DNA of 45,171 nucleotides from JBBTQJ01 sp038065755 (GCA_038065755.1 JBBTQJ010000015.1:1-45171); one strand, 5' to 3'. Counted from the first letter of the stretch, positions 7,671 through 15,054 are shown. Notes: a model not told the origin generated them from the letters alone. Made by a program: numbers and translations.

Positions 7671-8611
7671 TATGCGATTTTTGTGGCGATGACTGTGATT
7701 TTTATTTCTCCTTTTTTTAAATTTTCGTCTTTTACAGCCCCAAAAATTATCTGGGCTTTTTGGTCAACATTTTTTGTGATAATGCCGGCGGCTTCTTGAA
7801 TTTCGTTTAAAGTAATATCATTTCCAAAAACGCTGAATAAAACCCCCTTTGCCCCTTTAATGGAAAAATCCAGCAAGGGAGAGTTTATGGCTATGTTGGC
7901 GGCTTCGGTTGCCCTGTTTTGGCCGCTGGCCCTGCCTACCCCGAAAAGTGTTCTGCCTGAATCCTTCATAATAGAAGCCACCGAAGCAAAATCAATATTT
8001 ATAATGCCTGGCACCAAAATCAAATCTGTAATGCCCTGCGCAGCTTCTGCTAAAACCTGATCGCAAATCCAAAAGGCATTTGATACGGTTGTCTTTTCGT
8101 CTATTATTTTTAAGAGCTTGTCGTTTGATATAACCAACAAAGAATCAACTTTTCCGTTTAAATTTTCTATTGCCTCCTCTGCTATTTTTTTTCTTTCTTC
8201 GCCCTCAAAAGAAAAGGGAGTTGTTACCACAGCTATGGTTAAAATGCCAAGATTTTTTGAAAGCTCGGCAATAATCGGCGAAGCGCCGCTACCGGTTCCC
8301 CCACCCATTCCGCAGGTGACAAAAACCATATCTGCTCCTTTTATAATTTTTAATAATTCTTTTTTGCTTTCCTCTGCTGCTTTTTTTCCTAAATCTACAT
8401 CCATTCCAGTGCCAAGCCCCCTGGTAATTTCTTCGCCGATTAAAACTTTGTTTTGAGTTTTACAAAAATGAAGAGCCTGATTGTCTGTGTTCACGGCAAT
8501 TAATTCCACCTGCTGAATATTTAATTTTGCCTGCCTGCGCAGGCAGGCCATTCGGGAAACGGTATTAGAACCCGAGCCCCCCACTCCAATAACTTTAATT
8601 TTGGGATCCAT
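7670..8611 (-). CDS. ftsZ: Cell division GTPase FtsZ, without C-terminal tail
   Basis: FtsZ polymerises into the division ring. The 313-residue protein has the N-terminal IKVIGVGGSGSNTVSRM, the GTP-binding signature GGGTGSG, and the T7 loop as NIDFASVASIM, where Asp supplies GTPase activity to the neighbouring subunit. It stops right after the core-domain strand ITVIATKIA. The flexible linker and the conserved peptide that normally bind FtsA are absent, unlike the usual 350-400 residue family. The stop codon abuts a 160-bp MITE-like element. Residues 22-28 (ACLRRQA) are coded by a 20-bp perfect palindrome and make the loop before AVNTD about six residues longer than in E. coli FtsZ. Lies 5 bases after ftsA. 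Confidence 0.95.
   Translation of the reverse strand: MDPKIKVIGVGGSGSNTVSRMACLRRQAKLNIQQVELIAVNTDNQALHFCKTQNKVLIGEEITRGLGTGMDVDLGKKAAEESKKELLKIIKGADMVFVTCGMGGGTGSGASPIIAELSKNLGILTIAVVTTPFSFEGEERKKIAEEAIENLNGKVDSLLVISNDKLLKIIDEKTTVSNAFWICDQVLAEAAQGITDLILVPGIINIDFASVASIMKDSGRTLFGVGRASGQNRATEAANIAINSPLLDFSIKGAKGVLFSVFGNDITLNEIQEAAGIITKNVDQKAQIIFGAVKDENLKKGEIKITVIATKIA
8529..8548. repeat. 20-bp perfect palindrome in frame in ftsZ
   Basis: GCCTGCCTGCGCAGGCAGGC is its own complement and far GC-richer than the surrounding gene. It encodes residues 22-28 of FtsZ, at a loop where the protein is six residues longer than E. coli FtsZ. Confidence 0.9.
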
Positions 8612-8616
8612 ATAAT

Positions 8617-9921
8617 TTATGGAAGGAAGTGCTTAAATATTTTTTTAATTTTTAACCACCACCCCCTTGCAAATCCCAGTATACCTTCTTCGTCGTCAAA
8701 ATCAACCCCTCCCAAAGCCAGCCCGGCAACAGTGGCCAAAGAAGGATCTTCTTTCAGGCCGTAAATGCCTTTTGGAATCCCAATTTCACAAGGAAGCTTT
8801 AAGGCAATTTTTGTAAGCTCTTTTATTTTTGGCAAATTTGCTCCTCCGCCCGTTAAAACTATTCCGCCTGGCAATAATTCTTGTCTTCCGATTTTTTTCA
8901 ATTCTTTTTGAATCAAATCTAAAATTTCAGAAACCCTCGGTTCTATAATTCCCACCAGGCTTTTCTTTGTAAAAAAAATTGAAGATGATTCATCAAAAAT
9001 TTCTATTTTATTTGAAACGCCTTTTAGTCCGCGCTCTTTTTTTTCGCCGGCTGTTTTATTTTCTTGATTAACTTCCGGTTTTCCATTTATGGAATACTTA
9101 ATTTGGCGGCGCAATAAATTATCTGCTTTTAAAAGCAGGCATAAGCCATATTGCTTTTTTATGCTTTCTGCAATAGAAACATCTGTGCGCAGCCCAATGG
9201 CTATATCGTTGGTAATATTGGCTGATCCAATTGGAAAAACAGCAAGATGTATTAATTCCCCTTCTTCAAAAACCGCCAAGCTTGTAGTATTTGCCCCAAA
9301 ATCAATTAAAGCAACCCCCAGCTCTTTTTGCTGGGGAGTTAAAACAGCTTTTGCTGCGGCCAGGGGAGAGGGTATTACGTCATTAATTTGTATTTTTGAA
9401 TTTAAAACAGCCTGAGTAAGGTTTGTAAAATACTGCTGGAAATAACAGAGCAAAAGCACTTTTGCTTCCAATCGTATGCCCATTAGATCTAACGGTTGTT
9501 TTATTCCTTTTTGATCATCAATAATAAATTCTCTGGGAAAAACGTCCAGCACCTCTTCGTTATGGGGGATATTTATGGCTTTTGTGGCCTGTAAAACCCT
9601 TTCTATATCTTCTTTAGAAATTCTTTGGTCTGCCCTGGAAACAGAAATTATTCCGTCAGAAGGAACAACATAAATATGACTGCCTCCGATATTTACAAAA
9701 ACAGAGGTGATTTTTCTATTGCATTCTTTTTCAGCTTTTGCTATTGCTAGCTGGACATTTTTTGAAGTTTCTTCCACGTTAAAAACCGCTCCTTTTCTTA
9801 ATCCAAAAGAAGGAACCTCAACATATGCCAAAACTTCCCATTCTTTTCCTTTTTTCTGGGCAACCAAACATTTGACAACGCTTGTCCCAATGTCTAAGCC
9901 TGCAACTATTTGACCATTCAT
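8617..9921 (-). CDS. ftsA: Cell division protein FtsA
   Basis: FtsA is the actin-like ATPase that tethers FtsZ to the membrane. The 434-residue protein opens with the phosphate-1 motif (VAGLDIGTSVVKCLV), has the SHS2 1C domain after about residue 84, phosphate 2 as LIDFGANTTSLAVF and the adenosine motif as LTGGGANLPKI. The C-terminus ends FARGWWLKIKKIFKHFLP, an amphipathic basic helix fitting membrane attachment. A 16-bp palindrome (9123-9138) lies in the less conserved region after KKQYG. Since FtsZ here lacks its FtsA-binding tail, how the two interact is unclear. Transcribed between ybeY and ftsZ. Confidence 0.95.
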   Translation of the reverse strand: MNGQIVAGLDIGTSVVKCLVAQKKGKEWEVLAYVEVPSFGLRKGAVFNVEETSKNVQLAIAKAEKECNRKITSVFVNIGGSHIYVVPSDGIISVSRADQRISKEDIERVLQATKAINIPHNEEVLDVFPREFIIDDQKGIKQPLDLMGIRLEAKVLLLCYFQQYFTNLTQAVLNSKIQINDVIPSPLAAAKAVLTPQQKELGVALIDFGANTTSLAVFEEGELIHLAVFPIGSANITNDIAIGLRTDVSIAESIKKQYGLCLLLKADNLLRRQIKYSINGKPEVNQENKTAGEKKERGLKGVSNKIEIFDESSSIFFTKKSLVGIIEPRVSEILDLIQKELKKIGRQELLPGGIVLTGGGANLPKIKELTKIALKLPCEIGIPKGIYGLKEDPSLATVAGLALGGVDFDDEEGILGFARGWWLKIKKIFKHFLP

Positions 9922-9943
9922 AAAAAATTTTTGGTTTTAAATT

Positions 9944-10372
9944 TCAAATTACCGACGATAAATAATGCTCTTCTTTTTTTTCCATTATTTCTGCTTCTTT
10001 TTTTGTTTTTTCGTGGTTATATTCTAAAAGATGCAAAATCCCGTGTGTTAAAACTTTTGTTAATTCTTCTTTAATGCTGGTTTTATATTTTTTAGCGTTT
10101 TCTTTTACAAATGCGGGGCAAATAATCACCTCGCCCAAATCATCTTTTAAAACTTGAAGCTTAAAACTTGAGACCCCGCCAAAAGACAAAACATCTGTCG
10201 CTTTATTTTTTTTGCGATATTTTTTATTAAGCTTTCTTATCTCGCCAGTTGGAACAAAAACAACAGACAAGTTTTTCTTTTCTTTATTTTCGCCTTTTAA
10301 TACTTTTTTTGCAACACCTGTGAAAAACTTTTTATCCACAGCGAGGCCCGCAAGATTATTTATCTCAATCAT
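9944..10372 (-). CDS. ybeY: Endoribonuclease YbeY (16S rRNA maturation)
   Basis: YbeY is a zinc-dependent ribonuclease acting on 16S rRNA 3' ends and ribosome quality control. The 142-residue protein has LNKKYRKKNKATDVLSFG and the metal-binding segment HGILHLLEYNHEK. All three His of the family pattern HGxLHLxGYDH are kept, but the Gly and Asp are replaced by Glu and Asn. It begins the ybeY-ftsA-ftsZ operon. A promoter (10379-10406) places the transcription start almost on the ATG, so the mRNA may be leaderless or nearly so; AAGGA directly touches the ATG, too close for normal use. Confidence 0.92.
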   Translation of the reverse strand: MIEINNLAGLAVDKKFFTGVAKKVLKGENKEKKNLSVVFVPTGEIRKLNKKYRKKNKATDVLSFGGVSSFKLQVLKDDLGEVIICPAFVKENAKKYKTSIKEELTKVLTHGILHLLEYNHEKTKKEAEIMEKKEEHYLSSVI

Positions 10373-10378
10373 TTCCTT

Positions 10379-10406
10379 ATTTTAACTTAATTTTACTTTT
10401 TTTCAA
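10379..10406 (-). promoter_or_regulatory. Promoter of ybeY-ftsA-ftsZ operon
   Basis: Minus strand TTGAAA (10406-10401) and TAAAAT (10384-10379), spacer 16. The expected start is near 10372, the first base of the ATG, suggesting a leaderless transcript. Confidence 0.45.
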
Positions 10407-10423
10407 AATTCACGCGATAAAAT

Positions 10424-10454
10424 AAAAATAGGCAAGAGCCCATTTCCTATTTTT
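10424..10454. terminator. Bidirectional terminator between ybeY and toxin gene
   Basis: AAAAATAGG and CCTATTTTT form a 9-bp stem around a 13-base loop, with T runs for both strands. On the minus strand it follows the toxin gene that ends at 10473. Confidence 0.55.
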
Positions 10455-10472
10455 GTATCCAGATTTTAATTA

Positions 10473-10814
10473 TCAATTATTTAAAATTCTACTTTTCACA
10501 ATAGTTATCAAGTCGTGCTCTGATTTATAAATTCCGTGGCGAGAAAATACTATTATTTTATAACAATCCATATTAATCATTTGAAAGACAACGCGGTATC
10601 CTTTTGATTTGCCTACACTTTCTCTCATCGGAACAACCCTGCCCTTATAAATTTTACATTCGCCAAAACCGGGGAAAGCTTCTATGGCTGGTGTTTCTCT
10701 TAACCCCTTCAAACAAAAAAGACGCTCCCATGCCTCCAATGACTCGTGAGGTGCTGGAAAGCGTCGCAGGTCTTTTAAGTCTTTTTCAATGTCTTTATGC
10801 CGAATAGTCTTCAT
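10473..10814 (-). CDS. RelE-like toxin partner of a Panacea antitoxin
   Basis: I take the ATG at 10812-10814, giving 113 residues starting MKTIRHKDIEKDL; this leaves 4 bases after the stop of the upstream Panacea gene. The C-terminal half (KSKGYRVVFQM, then KIIVFSRHGIYKSEHD) looks like the RelE/ParE fold: a basic RVVF strand followed by a second strand and terminal helix. RelE-type toxins cut mRNA on the ribosome. The position directly behind a Panacea-domain antitoxin matches known two-gene panAT-type modules. The family call rests on pattern and context; catalytic residues cannot be assigned confidently. Confidence 0.6.
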   Translation of the reverse strand: MKTIRHKDIEKDLKDLRRFPAPHESLEAWERLFCLKGLRETPAIEAFPGFGECKIYKGRVVPMRESVGKSKGYRVVFQMINMDCYKIIVFSRHGIYKSEHDLITIVKSRILNN

Positions 10815-10818
10815 GCGC

Positions 10819-11316
10819 TTACATATTGGCCATTTCTCCGTATTTATTGCGATAATACGATAGATTATAGTCGATAACGCTATTTGGCTTTGTTGCAATC
10901 CATGGCGCTTCTCCATGGCTTGCATTTTTCATCTCGGCGCCCGAAAATTTTTCCCATTTATTGGCGATTTCTTCCATCATTAATAATTCCTCTTTTGAAA
11001 ATAAATTTATATCAAATTCTTTCAACGACTCAATGTGCTGTTGGTCATTATAACCAGAACCAATTTTTCTTTTAGTAATTTTAATATCTTTACCGTTCAT
11101 CTCTTTTAATATTTTCTCTGCCATCCTTGGAATTGGGCCATTATCAAATCTTAAATATTCGTCTCCTGACACGGGCTTCCCGTATTTTTCAAAATAATCA
11201 AAATCCAAAAAGTATAATAACTTCATTATTTTTAATTTTCCAAGCGTGCCATTTTTTATCTTATTTGCAAAAAACAAGATAAGATTTTTGTATTTTTTCT
11301 CGTTTATTTTAACCAT
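10819..11316 (-). CDS. Panacea-domain (DUF4065) antitoxin
   Basis: The ATG at 11314-11316 gives MVKINEKKYKNLILFF and 165 residues. The segment KIMKLLYFLDFDYFEKYGKPVSGDEYLRF is characteristic of the Panacea/SocA-like domain, followed by NGPIPRMAEKIL. Panacea proteins neutralise many unrelated toxins, often by direct binding. The -10 box TATAAT at 11337-11332 places the transcription start about 9 bases before the ATG. Together with the RelE-like gene immediately behind it this forms a toxin-antitoxin operon, the first of two RelE-type modules in the window. Confidence 0.8.
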   Translation of the reverse strand: MVKINEKKYKNLILFFANKIKNGTLGKLKIMKLLYFLDFDYFEKYGKPVSGDEYLRFDNGPIPRMAEKILKEMNGKDIKITKRKIGSGYNDQQHIESLKEFDINLFSKEELLMMEEIANKWEKFSGAEMKNASHGEAPWIATKPNSVIDYNLSYYRNKYGEMANM

Positions 11317-11331
11317 AAATTGATTTATTCT

Positions 11332-11337
11332 ATTATA
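11332..11337 (-). promoter_or_regulatory. -10 box of the Panacea toxin-antitoxin operon
   Basis: Consensus TATAAT on the minus strand; a weak -35 (TTGGTT) lies about 16 bases upstream. The leader would be only about 9 bases. Confidence 0.45.
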
Positions 11338-11484
11338 ACACAATCAAATAAAAAACCAAGATACTAAAAGATGGGTACTTCCCAAATCGTTTTTAATAAT
11401 TTTTTGAATACTGCTGTTTTTATTTCTCAACTAATTTTTAATTTTATACAAAAAGGCTCCTAACCCCCCCTTTTTTTCTCGTAC

Positions 11485-11790
11485 TTGTCAATCGTAACAA
11501 ACTGCCTTAATTAAAAGTTTTGAAATAAAAAAACCTCTCAGAAGATTTCTCTTCGTCGAGGCATACGAAGCATTAAAACTTCGCAGTTACGATCTGTCAC
11601 AACATAATCTTGCGCTTACTTGTTGAACTAACTTTTCGCATTAAATGTCGCCACAAGATGATAATGTTATAGAAAAAATTCTAAATTCATAGAATAAAAC
11701 ATTTCAATTTTGGAAAAATTTTCCGAAAGAGCTAAATAACGAAAATAATCCACTTCAACCAAAAAGCGGGCTTGCCCGCTTTTTGGTTTT
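11485..11790 (+). ncRNA. Candidate structured non-coding RNA in a gene-free stretch
   Basis: The 11317-11792 stretch has no convincing gene. Within it, ATCGTAA(CAAA)CTGC at 11491-11505 can pair with GCAGTTACGAT at 11583-11593, enclosing hairpins at 11534-11561 (CCTC/GAGG and GAAGA/TCTTC) and 11566-11582 (GAAG/CTTC). A second long-range helix pairs AACATAATCTTG (11601-11612) with CAAGAT and ATGTT at 11653-11667. The 14-bp terminator at 11757-11788 has its T run on the + strand. No clear promoter is seen; this is a fold-based suggestion. The low-complexity run CCCCCCCTTTTTTT at 11464-11477 lies just upstream. Confidence 0.3.
11757..11788. terminator. Strong bidirectional terminator after yqeY
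   Basis: A perfect 14-bp stem (AACCAAAAAGCGGG with CCCGCTTTTTGGTT) around loop CTTG. It lies just past the yqeY stop and could also end a + strand transcript, where six Ts follow. Confidence 0.85.
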
Positions 11791-11792
11791 TT

Positions 11793-12290
11793 CTATTTAG
11801 ACAATAATTCTTTTACGATTTTTGAAATTTCACCGGAGTCCGCTTTGCCTTTTACTTTTGGCGCCAAGTCTGCCATTATTCTGCCCATATCTTTTATTTC
11901 TTTGGCTCCTGTTTTGTTTATTGATTCTTCAATTATTTTTTTCAATTCTTCTGTTGAAATTTGTTTTGGCAAATATTTTTTTAAAATGGCGACTTCTTTT
12001 TTTTCTTTGTCTGCCAGTTCCTGCCTATTGCCTTTTTCATATAATAAAATTGCGTCTTTTCTTTTTTTTATTTCAGAAGATATAACATCAATTGTTTCTT
12101 CATCTGTTAAATAGGACTCTTTTATTAAGTCTTCTTCTTTCAACTCCGGCTTTAACTTTGAAATTTTATATCTTTTGTCTTTTTCTTTTGTAATAATAAA
12201 GGCCAAAACCATGCGCAAAACACCGGCAGTAAAATTATCTCCGCCTTTTAGCGCTTCTGTCGCGTCTTTTTGAATTTGTTGTTTTAACAT
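11793..12290 (-). CDS. yqeY: YqeY/GatB-domain protein
   Basis: The 165-residue protein starts at MLKQQIQKDATEALKGGD (ATG at 12288-12290). It has the YqeY pattern: an N-terminal helical part with KDKRY, EEIKKRKDAI-like segments (SEIKKRKDAILLYEKGNRQELA) and the C-terminal GatB-like tail (MGRIMADLAPKVKGKADSGEISKIVKELL). The C-terminal part resembles the tRNA-binding tail of GatB, so tRNA-linked functions are proposed for the family but not established. It is last in the lepB-hisS-rpsU-yqeY operon; yqeY next to rpsU (bS21) is a widely conserved pairing. Confidence 0.9.
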   Translation of the reverse strand: MLKQQIQKDATEALKGGDNFTAGVLRMVLAFIITKEKDKRYKISKLKPELKEEDLIKESYLTDEETIDVISSEIKKRKDAILLYEKGNRQELADKEKKEVAILKKYLPKQISTEELKKIIEESINKTGAKEIKDMGRIMADLAPKVKGKADSGEISKIVKELLSK

Positions 12291-12359
12291 TATTATTTCG
12301 GCTTCCCCGTTAGAAACCTTGCGCAAAAAGAATTTTAATCTATTTTTTATAATTGGTTT

Positions 12360-12575
12360 CTAACGGGGCTTTGCCATTTTTTCTGCCTGCTTTCTTTCTT
12401 TTCTTATTTTTTCCCTTCTTAAAACCGACCTCTTTTTTGACAAAGCTGATTTTTTTCTTTTATGAAATTGTTTGCTTCTTACTTCAAGCAAAACACCGGA
12501 CTGCCTTACTACTTTGGTAAATCTGTGAACCAGGCTTTGAGAGGTTTCCCTGTCTTTTTTTCTTACTTCTAACAT
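12360..12575 (-). CDS. rpsU: 30S ribosomal protein bS21
   Basis: The 71-residue basic protein reads MLEVRKKDRETSQSLVHRFTK at its start, matching the bS21 family pattern of a short N-terminal strand followed by two long basic helices. bS21 binds the platform of the small subunit near the anti-Shine-Dalgarno end of 16S rRNA and helps initiation. It sits 6 bases after hisS and upstream of yqeY. Length is normal for the family. Confidence 0.93.
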   Translation of the reverse strand: MLEVRKKDRETSQSLVHRFTKVVRQSGVLLEVRSKQFHKRKKSALSKKRSVLRREKIRKERKQAEKMAKPR

Positions 12576-12581
12576 AAAAAA

Positions 12582-13865
12582 TTATTTTTTAATTTTGTTT
12601 TTCATTTCTTTTACGACCTTGTCTAATTTAATTTCTTTTTGGGCTCCTGTATCCATATCCCTTAAAGTAACAAAATCTTCCAGCGCTTCTTTCTGCCCAA
12701 AAATTAAAACATATTTTATTCCCAATTTATTGGCAACTCTTAGCTGCGCCTTTAAAGAATCTTTTGAAAAAGATTCTGCAACCGGAATCTTGGCTTCTCT
12801 GAATTCTTCAAAAAGCTTTAAGCTTTTTCTTTTTGCCAGCTGCCCTAATTGGGCTAAAAATATTTTTGCTTCTTTTTGGTTCTGGGATAATTTTACTTCT
12901 CTGGTTTTCATTAAATTCACAATTCTTTCTGTTCCTCCCGCAACTCCGCAGGCAGGAGTGTCTCTGCCTCCTAAAATTTTTACCAAGCCGTCGTATCTTC
13001 CCCCCCCAATTAATGTTCCTTGGTTTTTTCCCTCTTCGCTGTTTTCTGAAATTTCAAAAACGGTCTTTGTATAATAATCCAGCCCTCTGACCAAGCACGA
13101 ATTTAAAGTGTATGGCAGTTGCAGTTCGTCTAAAAATTCCAAAACCTGTTTAAAGTGCAAGTGACAGCTCTCGCATAAATGGTCAATTATCTGAGGAGCC
13201 CCTGCTTTTATTCTTTGGCATTTTTCTTCTTTGCAGTCTAAAATTCTCAAAGAATTTTCTTTCAACCTTCTCTGGCAATCTGAACATAAAGAAGATTTTC
13301 TTGACCTGAAGTAGCTTGTTAATATTTTTTTAAAATAGGGCCTGCATTCTGTATCTCCAATGCTGTTTACCTCTATCATCAAATTTTTAAAACCTAAATC
13401 TTTCAAAATATCATAACTCATCTGAATAACTTGTCCGTCTATTGAAGGGTTCTTTTCTCCTAGGGCTTCAAATCCAAATTGATAAAATTGTCTGTATCTT
13501 CCGGCTTGGGGCCTTTCATGCCTAAAACAAGGCCCATAATACCACAACTTTACAGGCTGTGGAAGGTTGTGCATTCCGTGTTCTATATAGCTTCTTGCTA
13601 TTGACGAGGTATATTCCGGCCTTAAAGCCACCAAATCTCCGCCCTTTGTCCTAAATGTGTACATCTCTTTTTCAATAATATCTGTTCCTGTCCCCGTGCC
13701 TTTTAAAAAAACTTCGGCCTGCTCTAAAATTGGCGTGTCTATTTTTTGAAACCCATAATAACCGGTAATGTTTTCAACCGATTTTTGAACTTTTTGAAAA
13801 TAGGGCTGATCTTCGGGCAAAATGTCGTGCATTCCTGTCAAGCTTTGAATTTTTAATTTATTCAT
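12582..13865 (-). CDS. hisS: Histidine-tRNA ligase (HisRS)
   Basis: This class II synthetase charges tRNA-His. The 427-residue protein starts LTGMHDILPEDQ, has motif 2 as the Arg/Glu segment FRHERPQAGRYRQFYQFG, the histidine-specific signatures LVRGLDYYTKTVFE and GGGRYDGLV, and motif 3 around GGTERIV. The C-terminal anticodon-binding domain starts near residue 330. A Cys-rich insertion in the middle (CSDCQRRL, CKEEKC, LCESCHLHF) may bind zinc; such inserts occur in several bacterial HisRS. Lies 12 bases after lepB. Confidence 0.96.
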   Translation of the reverse strand: MNKLKIQSLTGMHDILPEDQPYFQKVQKSVENITGYYGFQKIDTPILEQAEVFLKGTGTGTDIIEKEMYTFRTKGGDLVALRPEYTSSIARSYIEHGMHNLPQPVKLWYYGPCFRHERPQAGRYRQFYQFGFEALGEKNPSIDGQVIQMSYDILKDLGFKNLMIEVNSIGDTECRPYFKKILTSYFRSRKSSLCSDCQRRLKENSLRILDCKEEKCQRIKAGAPQIIDHLCESCHLHFKQVLEFLDELQLPYTLNSCLVRGLDYYTKTVFEISENSEEGKNQGTLIGGGRYDGLVKILGGRDTPACGVAGGTERIVNLMKTREVKLSQNQKEAKIFLAQLGQLAKRKSLKLFEEFREAKIPVAESFSKDSLKAQLRVANKLGIKYVLIFGQKEALEDFVTLRDMDTGAQKEIKLDKVVKEMKNKIKK

Positions 13866-13877
13866 TTTGCTTTATTT

Positions 13878-14507
13878 TTAATAAATTGGCGTTTCAATTT
13901 GAGATAACGTTGTTATGGGAAAAATTCTTAAATAGGCTTTGCCGATAATATATTCTTTTGAAAGAATTCCCCATCTTCTTGAATCAAAAGAATATTCTCT
14001 ATTGTCTCCTAAAACAAAATATTCATCTGGCCCCAAAACAATATTTATATCACCTTCGGTTTTTAGGTCGTCTGGAAGATATTCTTCGTTCAGCGCAAAA
14101 CTGTTATTTTTGTAAATTGTTATTTTACCTTCTTTAATTTCTACGGTTTCACCGGGCAGGCCTATAATTCTTTTAATAAACCGCTGGGCTGTATCTTTTG
14201 GATATTTAAAAACAATTATATTTCCCCTTTGTGGCTCTGTAAACCTGTAAGATATTTCGTCAACAATTAAATAATCTCCAGATTTCAAATTGGGCACCAT
14301 TGATTCTCCCCTTACAATAAAAGGCTGAAATAAAAAATAACGTATGGGTAAAACTATTACCAAGGCAATAACAACTATCTGGATAATTTCCCAAACAAAC
14401 GGCAAAAAACTTTTAATGCCTCTTTTACCTATTTTTTTTTCTTCAACTCCTGCCTGTGGGGACAGGCCATTATTTATTTTTGCTTCTTTGTTATTGTCTT
14501 CTTCCAT
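13878..14507 (-). CDS. lepB: Signal peptidase I
   Basis: The 209-residue membrane protease removes signal peptides during secretion. A single membrane segment (about residues 38-60) is followed by the catalytic Ser in RGESMVPNL (Ser69) and the general base Lys in RFIKRIIGLPG (Lys112); GDNREYSFDSRRWG is conserved box E. The first 35 residues are a hydrophilic cytoplasmic tail that contains a short GC-rich palindrome (14452-14467) coding part of LSPQAG. First gene of the lepB-hisS-rpsU-yqeY operon with a promoter at 14531-14558. Confidence 0.95.
   Translation of the reverse strand: MEEDNNKEAKINNGLSPQAGVEEKKIGKRGIKSFLPFVWEIIQIVVIALVIVLPIRYFLFQPFIVRGESMVPNLKSGDYLIVDEISYRFTEPQRGNIIVFKYPKDTAQRFIKRIIGLPGETVEIKEGKITIYKNNSFALNEEYLPDDLKTEGDINIVLGPDEYFVLGDNREYSFDSRRWGILSKEYIIGKAYLRIFPITTLSQIETPIY
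14452..14467. repeat. Short GC-rich hairpin in the lepB N-terminal tail
   Basis: GCCTGT-GGGG-ACAGGC, a 6-bp stem in the non-conserved cytoplasmic tail of LepB. Similar in composition to the ftsZ palindrome. Confidence 0.5.
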
Positions 14508-14530
14508 AATTTTCTATTCTATTGCGTTTT

Positions 14531-14558
14531 ATTGTATCATATTTTTTTATTATTGCAA
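14531..14558 (-). promoter_or_regulatory. Promoter of the lepB-hisS-rpsU-yqeY operon
   Basis: Minus strand TTGCAA (14558-14553) and TACAAT (14536-14531) with a 16-base spacer. Confidence 0.5.
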
Positions 14559-14575
14559 GTTTTGGGTTTTATAAT

Positions 14576-14609
14576 AAAAAGGAGCTGCAACAAATTTTGC
14601 CGCAGCTCC
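14576..14609 (-). terminator. Terminator of the islet gene at 14632
   Basis: Minus strand GGAGCTGC...GCAGCTCC, an 8-bp GC-rich stem, followed by TTTTTATTAT. It ends the transcript that starts near 15083. Confidence 0.85.
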
Positions 14610-14631
14610 ACAGAAAAAAGAAGGTTGGCCC

Positions 14632-14907
14632 TTATCGGACGGTTGCGGCGCTTCGCCGCCTATAGCAGGGCTTTTGCCCTGCCACCCCCAGGCCGTTTTC
14701 ATCACCTCTCTTTTGTCCCTGCAACTGCAAGAGACGACACACCGCCAGCGGGTGGACCCAAACACAAAACTCCTTTTTCAAAAGACGGCATAGACTCAAA
14801 AGAGAGTCTTGCCTTGTGGCGTTTCCGTTGAATCGAGACGCCATTGCCAGGATGAACACCTTGTGTTCGGGTTTGAGACGGCGGTGTGTGCATATCTTCT
14901 TGCACAT
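14632..14907 (-). CDS. Small hypothetical protein in a GC-rich islet
   Basis: The ATG at 14905-14907 follows GGAAGGA with six bases of spacing and yields 91 residues starting MCKKICTHRRLKPEHK. Codon use and GC are clearly higher than in neighbouring genes. Residues 15-55 (FILAMASRFNGNATRQDSLL, then LCRLLKKEF) could form helices, but I recognise no family. The same frame stays open back to a GTG at 15006, which is part of a Shine-Dalgarno-like sequence and therefore an unlikely start. A near-consensus promoter lies at 15090-15118 and a strong terminator at 14576. Transcription is well supported; translation of this frame is less certain, and the unit could instead be an RNA gene. Confidence 0.5.
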   Translation of the reverse strand: MCKKICTHRRLKPEHKVFILAMASRFNGNATRQDSLLSLCRLLKKEFCVWVHPLAVCRLLQLQGQKRGDENGLGVAGQKPCYRRRSAATVR

Positions 14908-15003
14908 AGAGATTCCTTCCACAAACTGGGTTAGAGAAGTTGGAAAAACAGTGCCTCTTCTCTGTTTCCTTGAAAAAGAGAAAAACGCCCGTGTTTCTAT
15001 ATG

Positions 15004-15018
15004 CACCTCCTTTCTTTA
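15004..15018 (-). promoter_or_regulatory. Extended Shine-Dalgarno-like sequence, copy 2
   Basis: Minus strand TAAAGAAAGGAGGTG, an identical 15-base repeat of 15055-15069. No ATG, GTG or TTG lies 5-9 bases downstream; the only GTG is inside the motif. Confidence 0.65.
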
Positions 15019-15054
15019 AAATTGGCTCAGAAAGAAGAAAAAACAGACGCTGAT

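Noticed and set aside
9123..9138. CTGCTTTTAAAAGCAG palindrome in ftsA as an inserted element
   Set aside because: A 16-bp AT-rich palindrome with only a small possible length change in the protein; not convincing.
9311..9331. CCCCAGC/GCTGGGG inverted repeat in ftsA as an inserted element
   Set aside because: It codes LTPQQKELGVAL, a segment conserved in FtsA of other bacteria, so it is native coding sequence.
12940..12965. CCGCAGGCAGG word in hisS as a copy of the ftsZ palindrome
   Set aside because: It codes the conserved HisRS segment DTPACGVAGGTER and is not a palindrome.
14532..15019. Overlapping + strand and other-frame open frames in the GC-rich islet
   Set aside because: The promoter, Shine-Dalgarno signals and terminator all point to the minus strand, and these frames lack start signals.
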